Shown piece by piece: positions 53,226 to 60,908 of a stretch of DNA of 64,000 nucleotides (position 1 is the stretch's first letter; the number at the start of each line of letters is the position of its first letter). Below the pieces are notes generated by a model. That model did not search any database. It was not told the origin of the DNA and worked only from the letters and a program-made list of their open reading frames with translations. Source of the DNA: Planctomycetaceae bacterium (lineage in GTDB: Bacteria; Planctomycetota; Planctomycetia; Pirellulales; Pirellulaceae); assembly GCA_020638995.1 (NCBI GenBank), contig JACKHM010000002.1, forward strand, positions 620,001 to 684,000, read 5' to 3'. The translations under genes were made by a program, and so were the position numbers.

Positions 53226-53317
53226 TTGGGCCGTCATTGCAAAATGGGCGGCGGAACGATTCCCTTCGACACAAGCGTCGATTTCCAACTCCAATTCATG
53301 TTGACGGAGAGTGTACC

Positions 53318-54265
53318 TTGTCGACCGGCTCAAAATGGCTCGAACTGCCAGAGGGATGTGAAGAGTTCACAACCGCTACATCGCTCGCTTTTACCGAAGG
53401 ACCCGCCGTCCATGCTGATGGAACGGTGTACTTCTCGGATATCGAAAACAACAGGATCATGAAGCTTGCACCCGATGGCACGCGGAGCGTGTTTCGCGAA
53501 CCGAGTGGGCGGACGAACGGGAACAGCTTCGATCATCAAGGCCGGTTACTGCATTGTGAAGGAGCTGAGTTTGGGTCGGGAGGTGCCCGGCGAATTACAA
53601 GAACGAATCTCGAAACGGGCGAGTACGAGGTGCTGACGGATCGCTTTGAAGGCGTTCGTTACAACTCGCCGAATGATATTTGCGTCGATGGGCAAGGTCG
53701 GATCTACTTCACCGACCCGTGTTACGGCGACCGATCCCAGATGGAAATGGAGATCGAGGGCGTCTATCGGATCGATCTCGACGGCAGCGTCACTCGCATC
53801 ATCCAACAGCCGGACATCGAACGACCCAACGGAATCGCGGTGACACAAGATTCCAAACAGCTTTATTTAGTGGATAGTTGCCCGACGATCGGGGGCAATC
53901 GCAAAATCTGGTCGTTTGATCTCGACGAGCACGGCACACCGTCCAATCAGCGAGTCGTGATCGACTTTGCGCCCGGTCGTGGCGGTGACGGCATGCGGCT
54001 TGATATGGAGGGCAATTTGCTGATCGCCGCCGGAATCATGTCACCTCGCGGACCGCATGAAACGGCAGAAGTGCCTCCGGGCATCTACGTCGTCGCGCCC
54101 GACGGCGAAATCAAGTCGCGTATTCCCATTCACGAAGATGTGCTGACGAACTTGGCCTTTGGTGGTGCGGACGGTCGGACAATCTATATCACGGCTGGGA
54201 AAACCCTATACAAAGCACGCGTCGCAATACCGGGGCAAGTTTCATATCCGGCATGGACGGCGTGA
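53318..54265 (+). CDS. SMP-30/gluconolactonase-like protein
   Basis: A 315-residue propeller protein read from a TTG at 53318, which has GGAG 8 nt upstream; the open frame reaches back to an ATG at 53204, but that lies in the terminator hairpin and the extra residues have no family likeness. Motifs: FTEGPAVHADGTVYFSD, RTNGNSFDHQGRLLHCEG, SPNDICVDGQGRIYFTD, RPNGIAVTQDSKQLYLVD and GDGMRLDMEGNLLIAAG, the Glu/Asn/Asp metal set. It has no signal peptide, unlike its closer paralogue at 21863-22900. Probable lactone hydrolase. Confidence 0.8.
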   Translation: MSTGSKWLELPEGCEEFTTATSLAFTEGPAVHADGTVYFSDIENNRIMKLAPDGTRSVFREPSGRTNGNSFDHQGRLLHCEGAEFGSGGARRITRTNLETGEYEVLTDRFEGVRYNSPNDICVDGQGRIYFTDPCYGDRSQMEMEIEGVYRIDLDGSVTRIIQQPDIERPNGIAVTQDSKQLYLVDSCPTIGGNRKIWSFDLDEHGTPSNQRVVIDFAPGRGGDGMRLDMEGNLLIAAGIMSPRGPHETAEVPPGIYVVAPDGEIKSRIPIHEDVLTNLAFGGADGRTIYITAGKTLYKARVAIPGQVSYPAWTA

Positions 54266-54392
54266 TCGCACAAATCGATAAAGTCTTCGCCATCGGCAAT
54301 CTCTTGATGCCATGTCGCTATGTCACCCGATAGCAGTCCAGTGGCGTACATCCGTACGCGTTCTGGTTCTGTTCCGGGTTCGAGGTGGCGGA

Positions 54393-55952
54393 ATGTGGTG
54401 GATGCCCTGGTTAGCAGTTGCAGTCAGTATCGTCGCGATTTGGATCTTGATTGATATTGGCCAGCGCCGTCATGCGATCATCCACAACTTTCCCATCATC
54501 GGACACTTTCGTTATTGGCTGGAAACGATCGGCCCGGAGCTGCGGCAGTACATCGTCACAAGCAATAACGAGGAGCGACCGTTCAGTCGCGATCAACGCA
54601 GTTGGATTTACGCGTCGGCGAAACAAGAGAACAACTACTCCGGATTTGGCACCGATAACGATTTAGAGCTGTCTGCGAATCATTTGATACTCAAGCACGC
54701 CGCGTTTCCTTTGAGCGGTCCGAAACCGGGTGACGCGGGTTACGATCCGCGCTATCCAATCCCTTGTGCCAAAATCCTCGGGCACCACCGTGGTCGTGCG
54801 AAATCGTTTCGTCCCCTGTCGATTGTGAATATCTCGGCCATGAGCTACGGCTCGCTCAGCAGCCGCGCGGTCGAAGCCATGAATCGCGGCGCAAAGTTAG
54901 CCGGCTGTATGCAAAACTCTGGTGAAGGCGGCATCTCACCCTTCCACCAGATGGGCGGCGATCTGATTTGGCAAATTGGAACCGGATACTTCGGTTGTCG
55001 AACGGAGGATGGCCGCTTCAATGAAAGGCGGTTCGTGGAAACAGTAGAAGCCAATCCGGTCCGCGCCGTCGAAATAAAGCTTAGCCAGGGTGCGAAACCC
55101 GGCTTGGGCGGCCTTTTGCCGGCAGCAAAGATTACTGCGGAGATCGCTGAAATTCGCGGCATTCCTATGGGCAAAGACTGTATCAGTCCGTCGTCGCACC
55201 GTGAGTTCCGTGACGTCGACAGCTTGCTCGATTTCGTTGAACGGCTAGCTGACTTAAGCGGGCTGCCCGTCGGCATTAAGAGCGCTGTGGGTGAACTTCA
55301 ATTTTGGACGGACCTGGCCCATCAAATGGCGACGACTGGCCGCGGCGTCGACTTCATTACGGTAGACGGCGGCGAAGGCGGCACTGGAGCCGCGCCGTTG
55401 GTGTTCGCGGACCACGTCGCTTTGCCATTTAAATTGGGATTCGTGAGCGTTTATCGCGAGTTCGTCCAGGCAGGGCTGACCGATCAAGTCGCCTTCATCG
55501 GATCAGGCAAACTGGGTTTCCCGGAAGCGGCCTTGCTCGCCATGGCGTTGGGCTGTGACATGGTGAATGTGGCGCGTGAAGCGATGCTATCCATCGGGTG
55601 CATTCAAGCCCTGAAATGTCATACGGGCCACTGCCCCGCTGGCGTCGCGACACAGAACAAGTGGCTGATGTCGGGTTTAGATCCAACCTACAAGGCAGCG
55701 AGGCTAGCGAACTATGTTGCGACGCTAAGGAAGGAATTGTTGCAGCTCAGTCACGCCTGTGGCAAGCTGCATCCTGCGCTTGTCACGACGGATCACTTCA
55801 CAATCCTGGACGACCACTTCGGCGGAATCAGCGCTCGCGAGTGCTTTCAATACGGAACCGACTGGGGCCTTCCAAGCCAAGCCGACCGCGAAGAGATTGC
55901 ACGATTGATGACCAGAGAGTCATCGGGTGAACGAGCGTTGGTCGCTGGCTAG
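54393..55952 (+). CDS. Membrane-anchored FMN glutamate-synthase-like protein
   Basis: A 519-residue protein from the ATG at 54393 with GAGGTG upstream; the frame opens at 54312 but adds an unlikely prefix. One membrane helix (about 5-25) is followed by a glutamate synthase central/FMN-type barrel: MSYGSLSSRAVEAMNRGA, NSGEGGISP, LSQGAKPGLGG, ITVDGGEGGTGAAP, FIGSGKLG and AREAMLSIGCIQALKCHTGHCPAGVATQ, the CX5CX4C 3Fe-4S motif. No glutamine amidotransferase domain is present, so it lacks the ammonia-producing half; the family is poorly characterised. Its stop shares a CTAG with the convergent PhoD gene. Confidence 0.85.
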   Translation: MWWMPWLAVAVSIVAIWILIDIGQRRHAIIHNFPIIGHFRYWLETIGPELRQYIVTSNNEERPFSRDQRSWIYASAKQENNYSGFGTDNDLELSANHLILKHAAFPLSGPKPGDAGYDPRYPIPCAKILGHHRGRAKSFRPLSIVNISAMSYGSLSSRAVEAMNRGAKLAGCMQNSGEGGISPFHQMGGDLIWQIGTGYFGCRTEDGRFNERRFVETVEANPVRAVEIKLSQGAKPGLGGLLPAAKITAEIAEIRGIPMGKDCISPSSHREFRDVDSLLDFVERLADLSGLPVGIKSAVGELQFWTDLAHQMATTGRGVDFITVDGGEGGTGAAPLVFADHVALPFKLGFVSVYREFVQAGLTDQVAFIGSGKLGFPEAALLAMALGCDMVNVAREAMLSIGCIQALKCHTGHCPAGVATQNKWLMSGLDPTYKAARLANYVATLRKELLQLSHACGKLHPALVTTDHFTILDDHFGGISARECFQYGTDWGLPSQADREEIARLMTRESSGERALVAG

Positions 55953-58267
55953 CCGATAATATTGTCGCCCGCGTTCTCTCGCTGATGAATCGTGATCGGC
56001 CAGCCGGGGAATTGGTTGTCGGGCTTGCCATCGGTTGGATCACACAGAAAACGGAACGCTTCCAGCTTGTAGGTTTTGGCTTCGGTGTCGATCGTGACTA
56101 AACCGAACCCGCTGCCCTTTTGATGTGCAAGATCGTAGCGATTCTTCTCTTTACCAACTTCAGGATTTCCAACCGCGTACACGTACGCGAGATTTCCAAA
56201 TCCATCCAGATACTCGCCGGTATTTGGCAAACCATGCGCAGGCCGATGCTCGTGGGGCATTTCGACTTCGTCAGGCCGCCACCAACGCGGGTAGCCGGCG
56301 CTGATCGCAGGAGTGCAGAAGGACCAGCAACTGTCACGTTGGCGATCGACGCCGTATTGCACCAGAGTCGTCAGGTGCTGGTCCCCGTTGATGTGTAACG
56401 GCATCCCCTTACGCAAGATGTTGACTGCTCGGTTGCGGGCCGTTTGCGGCCAACCGCCGGAATCGAGATCGGCTTTCAAATAGCCGTTGTAGCCGCCGTG
56501 ATGAGTCGCAACACCGGCAAACACTGTTTGGCTGAGCAGCACTTTCATGCGGTGCCCGCGCCAATCGTCGCACCAGGCTTCAAGAAACCGCTCTTGCCGT
56601 TCCCCGAGCAGCACCAATCCCGGTTTGTCGAGTACGGACGTGTCGAAATCCTTGTCGATCACATGGTCCGCGCGACCGCTGCCAGTCTCGACTCGTTCCG
56701 GACCGCTCTTGAATTGTCGATCTCCCAGGATTGCGAAGCTCACGCCGCCATAAACCATGTCGCCGTAGTAGACGCTGATGTTTTGTTTGCAAGGAGTCGG
56801 GTCAAAGTAATCCGGGTGATGACCGGCACACGTGCGATGGACCACGTTGACCATCCGAGCGGGTTCACGGTAACCGCCTTTCGACGAAGTGCTTCCCTCC
56901 GTCATTGGCTCGCCGCCTTCGCCCCAAATGTTTCCTTGGAACACGTCGTGGTCATCGGGGATACAAACCGTGGGGCGGTCTTTCATAGCATCGCGAAACG
57001 CCCAACCGAACATGTAAAACTTGCGCAGGTAGTTCAGAATCGCGGGTTCCGCCGGATCGCGAATCAACCCGAAGCCCCCGTGGTCCTCGTACAATTGATC
57101 GCCCGAAAAGTACAGCATGTCGGGATCGAGCTTGACCAGATTGTCTGCGACCGGCGCATAGGGAAATCCATAGTCCTTTTGGCAGGTCAAAGCTCCCAAA
57201 CGCAGCGGTCGTCCATCCGGATTGGCCTTGATTGTCCCCGACCATTCGTCGACGGAGGAAGAACCATCCGTATGCACTTCTGTATAAATGAGCTTATATT
57301 TTGCCGCTGATTTCTCGTTCCAGTTTGGTATGCGAAACGTGGCGGTCCAGGCGTCGGTATCGAGTTCGGACGTGCCAAGCGACTTCCACGTACCTCCTTG
57401 TTCGACGTGCAACTCGATTGACTTGTTGTCATTCATGCCGAGTGGTCCGGTCAGTGCGCTGACCTTCAGGACGAAACCTTCGTCGCTGCGCGAGTCGCTC
57501 AACGAATACATGGACCACAGGATGGGACCGAATTTTCGATCCGAGTTAATCGTAAAGGCATCTCCTTCCACCGACCAGTTCTTAAATCGATACCGATGAG
57601 CTTGGCCACTGCGGAGCTTCGGATCAAAGCTATTCACCAGTGCCACGTTCCCCAATACGGCATCGGCCGGAACAACTTGGTCAATGGATCCAAGCTCTTC
57701 GCCGGTCGAGTTGGCTGCCGACAACCGCAGTAGGATGTCATCTCCTTTCGGCGTTCCCGTCAGACGTAACACGAGTTGCTTTGGATTATCTGCACCTTGG
57801 ATTGGCACCTGTTGGCGACCGAGCATCAACTCGCCGGCGATCAATCCAGCGTCAATGCCTCCGCGCGCAAAGCAATTGCTTCGGTATTCGCTGATGTCAC
57901 TGCGTACACCAACACGGAAGCCTACTCCACCGTCTTGTCGCTTGAGCTCAGCCTGAGTCACCTCGACGGACATCTCGAATGAACCGGCTGCGTTCGTCAA
58001 TTCATGTGTGATTAGCTGAATATTGCGTCCGCCAGCGGTTGACTGACACTCGGCAGCGCCATCCACGATCCTCCAATCTTCCATCGGATTCGCCCAACAG
58101 TCGCCGCTCAGCCACACGCGATCGTGCGTCTTGCTCCAAGGTCCGACGATCGCCGCCTCGCCAGGAGTTGGCGGTACCTGAGCACCACGACTACTCGATC
58201 CGAAACTAAAGACCGCCGAGCCCAATCCCATCATCTTCAAGGCCAATCGTCTGGATAGTGCTCGCAT
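55949..58267 (-). CDS. Tat-exported PhoD-like alkaline phosphatase
   Basis: A 772-residue protein with a Tat-type signal (SRRLALKMMGLGSAVF). An N-terminal beta-sandwich region (about 60-350) precedes a PhoD-like catalytic domain (about 355-700): LGALTCQKDYG, LDPDMLYFSGDQLYED with Asp, ICIPDDHDVFQGN-like VCIPDDHDVFQGN, AILGDRQFK, and LSQTVFAG followed by HINGDQHLT, which carries the Asp/His metal ligands. Such enzymes release phosphate from phosphodiesters with calcium and iron, in the periplasm or outside. The N-terminal extension makes it longer than typical PhoD. Confidence 0.85.
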   Translation of the reverse strand: MRALSRRLALKMMGLGSAVFSFGSSSRGAQVPPTPGEAAIVGPWSKTHDRVWLSGDCWANPMEDWRIVDGAAECQSTAGGRNIQLITHELTNAAGSFEMSVEVTQAELKRQDGGVGFRVGVRSDISEYRSNCFARGGIDAGLIAGELMLGRQQVPIQGADNPKQLVLRLTGTPKGDDILLRLSAANSTGEELGSIDQVVPADAVLGNVALVNSFDPKLRSGQAHRYRFKNWSVEGDAFTINSDRKFGPILWSMYSLSDSRSDEGFVLKVSALTGPLGMNDNKSIELHVEQGGTWKSLGTSELDTDAWTATFRIPNWNEKSAAKYKLIYTEVHTDGSSSVDEWSGTIKANPDGRPLRLGALTCQKDYGFPYAPVADNLVKLDPDMLYFSGDQLYEDHGGFGLIRDPAEPAILNYLRKFYMFGWAFRDAMKDRPTVCIPDDHDVFQGNIWGEGGEPMTEGSTSSKGGYREPARMVNVVHRTCAGHHPDYFDPTPCKQNISVYYGDMVYGGVSFAILGDRQFKSGPERVETGSGRADHVIDKDFDTSVLDKPGLVLLGERQERFLEAWCDDWRGHRMKVLLSQTVFAGVATHHGGYNGYLKADLDSGGWPQTARNRAVNILRKGMPLHINGDQHLTTLVQYGVDRQRDSCWSFCTPAISAGYPRWWRPDEVEMPHEHRPAHGLPNTGEYLDGFGNLAYVYAVGNPEVGKEKNRYDLAHQKGSGFGLVTIDTEAKTYKLEAFRFLCDPTDGKPDNQFPGWPITIHQRENAGDNIIG

Positions 58268-58400
58268 CGTGATGTAATCTCCTTCGCGCCGTAGACGCTA
58301 CTGAACCGGTTTGTAACTTCCTGAATCAAAGATGAATGCTGACGGCGAAGACCTGTGAGGTCTCTGTGGCGTTCGCAAGCTGCCGCGGACCGTTGTCGGC

Positions 58401-59555
58401 CTACGCGATTTTCCAGTGTACTTGCCGCAGTTGTGCGAATGGGGAACCCTTTAAAGATTCGTACCAGACCGTCAACAACGAACCATCCGTAAGTTCGACC
58501 GTAGATGGGTATCCCAGATCTCCAGAATTGCCATCCGACGACAGCACCAGAGGCTCGGACCAGGTGGCTCCGTGATCTTCACTGACGCGTGCCTGATTTC
58601 CGAGTGGAGCGCGACGGTGGCCGTAACTCATGACCAGCCGGTCGTCACGCAGGCGAAGCAAGTGAGAAGGTAGGCCCCAGACTCCGATGGCGTGTGGCTG
58701 AGTCCAGGTCTTGCCACCATCGCTGGATTCGCATTGCAACGTCTCTCTCGCATTTTGGGTGTTGTGGTTTCGAATGTGAACGACAATCTTGCCATTGGCT
58801 GCCTCGACCGCGTGCAATTCGTGATACTGGTTGTGATCATCGCCGGTGCGCGTGGGAATCTCCGCCAGCCAAGTCCAGGTGCTTCCATCGTCCGTCGATT
58901 CGCAAACACCAACCCGACTTGGTTCCCGCCATAAATCTTTGCCAGCGTACAACAATCGACCGTCCGCCAGCTGAATTGGTCCGTGCGGACTGTTGACGAG
59001 GCTGTCGTATCGCCCCGACCACGTTATACCACCGTCCGTTGAACGCTTCATCCAAACGCCGAGAGCAGTCTGGCGCTGGGTGGCGTCTATACGGTTATTG
59101 GCTGCTTGCCAACGTGCCAACTTTGCGGCATCCCAATTGCCCGCCGCTTCTGCGTTTTGCAGTATCGGCTCGTAAGCCAGCGACGTGAATGTTGTAACTA
59201 GCAACGAACCGTTTGCCGTTTCGACAACGCCGGCGTCGCGATCATCGATGGGGCCATCCATCACCACCTCAGGCCAGGACCACGTTTGGCCTTCGTCTTT
59301 GGAGCGGATCAATTCAACACGTCCGAACGGACAGACGTGCGTCTCGCGACCGCCCGAGCAGACGACCAGCAATTCTCCGTTTGCGCGACGTGTAAGTGTT
59401 GGCCAGCCGTGATATCGGTGGGAAAGATGACTTATGACGCGCGTCGCGTAGACTTCCGCAGTAGATGTTGCCAATGCGACACTTGATGACAGACTGGCAA
59501 TTCCTGTCATTCCAAGTCCGGCCATAAACGACCGGCGACTCCAGAGACCTGTCAT
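58401..59555 (-). CDS. Tat-exported sialidase-like (BNR/Asp-box) protein
   Basis: A 384-residue protein from the ATG at 59555 (GAGG about 9 nt upstream); the frame from 59570 would begin at TTG. Tat signal SRRSFMAGL. Five Asp boxes of the S-x-D-x-G-x-T-W type are visible: SKDEGQTW, STDGGITW, STDDGSTW, SSDGGKTW and SEDHGATW, forming a six-bladed sialidase fold. RRANGELLVVCSGG at the N-terminus holds the first Arg. Glu and Tyr of the sialidase active site are plausible, but the family also includes non-sialidases, so activity is not certain. It lies 133 bp upstream of the PhoD gene on the same strand. Confidence 0.82.
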   Translation of the reverse strand: MTGLWSRRSFMAGLGMTGIASLSSSVALATSTAEVYATRVISHLSHRYHGWPTLTRRANGELLVVCSGGRETHVCPFGRVELIRSKDEGQTWSWPEVVMDGPIDDRDAGVVETANGSLLVTTFTSLAYEPILQNAEAAGNWDAAKLARWQAANNRIDATQRQTALGVWMKRSTDGGITWSGRYDSLVNSPHGPIQLADGRLLYAGKDLWREPSRVGVCESTDDGSTWTWLAEIPTRTGDDHNQYHELHAVEAANGKIVVHIRNHNTQNARETLQCESSDGGKTWTQPHAIGVWGLPSHLLRLRDDRLVMSYGHRRAPLGNQARVSEDHGATWSEPLVLSSDGNSGDLGYPSTVELTDGSLLTVWYESLKGSPFAQLRQVHWKIA

Positions 59556-59601
59556 CAAGATCGTCCTCAATTGGTGAATGCCCCTCTGAGGACTCGATAA
59601 C

Positions 59602-59889
59602 TTATACCGAGTCTTCGGAGATGTAATCTTCTAGTTCCGCGTCCTGTATCTCTTCATATTCGAGCGCGGGCCAACCTTTTTCCTTCGCACCGCAGACGGG
59701 ACAACGCGGATAGGCGCAGGATGCCTTGATGCTTGGGTCCTCGCTAACTTCGGCGATGTCTTCCCAGACCAATTCGCACTCATCACAAACGGCGCAAATA
59801 GCTTCGCACTCCGGGCATGACCGAAATCGCAGCAGGCCTTGCTCGCAGAAATCACATTCGCAGATGTAGGGTGTCTCGTCCGTACTCAT
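59602..59889 (-). CDS. Small zinc-ribbon protein
   Basis: A 95-residue acidic protein with four CxxC pairs: CECDFC, CPEC, CAVCDEC and CPVCG, enough for two zinc sites. No other domain is seen, and the last 25 residues are strongly acidic. I recognise no family. It lies 24 bp downstream of the OB-fold protein gene on the same strand and probably forms a two-gene operon with it. Confidence 0.7.
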   Translation of the reverse strand: MSTDETPYICECDFCEQGLLRFRSCPECEAICAVCDECELVWEDIAEVSEDPSIKASCAYPRCPVCGAKEKGWPALEYEEIQDAELEDYISEDSV

Positions 59890-59913
59890 GACTACCTTTG
59901 TCTCGTGAGCAAC

Positions 59914-60717
59914 TTACCTCGGGAAAGCAGTAACGATATTCTTGGTGTCAGTTTCAAACACTATGAACACGCGGTCAAGAGGCGGATTACCTCGCTCTTG
60001 GCCGGTCTTCCCGCCGAGGTACCCTACGCGCCGGTTCATCCGGACAAGGTAGGAGCTGCGGTCCCCCTCCACGTCGGCTCGAAGCTTCCGTTTCTCGGCC
60101 AAATGCCAGGCTTCATCAATAACAGCAAATGCCACTTCTCTCCCCCCGTCGAAGACTCCGTGGGGCCCGTCGCGATTCGGAATGTCACGAGTGTGGCGTT
60201 CGATGTGCTCAACGCGGTTCAGTCCCTCGGGATCGTGCCCTTGGTATCGCAGTCCGGCAGGGCTCAGCCAGGCTTCGCGACCAACCTGCTTCAACTCGAC
60301 CTTCTTGGGCGGAGATCTGCCAGCGGTTTCTTCGAGAATCCGAATGTTTTCGGGACTGGTGAGCTTGAGTTGCAATTTGCCGTTAAATAGGGACAGGCTC
60401 CCCGTAACTTCGATGTCCTTGTTCGCGTAGAGTTCCGCTGGTTTCCCATCCTTGAATTTTTCGACCGCATCCTTGCCGCAAAACACCGAAAGCTGTTTGC
60501 CCAAGAAATTGAGGAACTGGTGGCCGCTGGACGATTTGCCCGTCGATTCAATGGAACCGTAAACGGTAACTTCCTGGCCCACGAGTTCTCGCAGTTCGAG
60601 AGTGCTGGTGGCCTTAACTCGCTTCGTCCCAGCTTCTCCCTCGCGACCGATACCGTTACCGGCGAGCAACCCCAAAACGACAAGTGACAATACTGCGGTA
60701 TATCTAACTCGGATCAT
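59914..60717 (-). CDS. Exported OB-fold protein with putative nuclease-fold C-terminal domain
   Basis: A 267-residue protein from the ATG at 60717, chosen because GAGG lies 6 nt upstream; the frame from 60753 only adds 12 residues. A signal peptide (MIRVRYTAVLSLVVLGLLAG) is followed by an OB-fold (about 38-130: LVGQEVTVYGSIE, DIEVTGSLSLF). The C-terminal part (about 140-267) has GHDPEGLNRVEHIERHTRD, HGVFDGG, YLVRMNRRVGYLGG and VFIVFETDTKNIVTAFP, a pattern like the small nuclease domains of the BECR group in polymorphic toxins. This domain call is by pattern only. Confidence 0.6.
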   Translation of the reverse strand: MIRVRYTAVLSLVVLGLLAGNGIGREGEAGTKRVKATSTLELRELVGQEVTVYGSIESTGKSSSGHQFLNFLGKQLSVFCGKDAVEKFKDGKPAELYANKDIEVTGSLSLFNGKLQLKLTSPENIRILEETAGRSPPKKVELKQVGREAWLSPAGLRYQGHDPEGLNRVEHIERHTRDIPNRDGPHGVFDGGREVAFAVIDEAWHLAEKRKLRADVEGDRSSYLVRMNRRVGYLGGKTGQERGNPPLDRVFIVFETDTKNIVTAFPR

Positions 60718-60908
60718 CGTGTACCTCAATTTACTGCCGGGACTCCCTGGCACTATCTTGCCATGCCGGAAAATTCACATCAAGAGTTCTGTGAAACAAG
60801 GCGAGCCGTCTAGTGCCCATGTACGGCAGAGATGATCGGAGATACGGTTACAGGTTGTCGGCCCCTGGGTCGTTACTCGCCTTCTGGCTCTCGCCCGCTA
60901 TATTCAAA

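Noticed and set aside
53204..53317. N-terminal extension of the third SMP-30 gene from ATG 53204
   Set aside because: The ATG lies in the porin-operon terminator and the residues are unlike the family; TTG at 53318 has a ribosome site.
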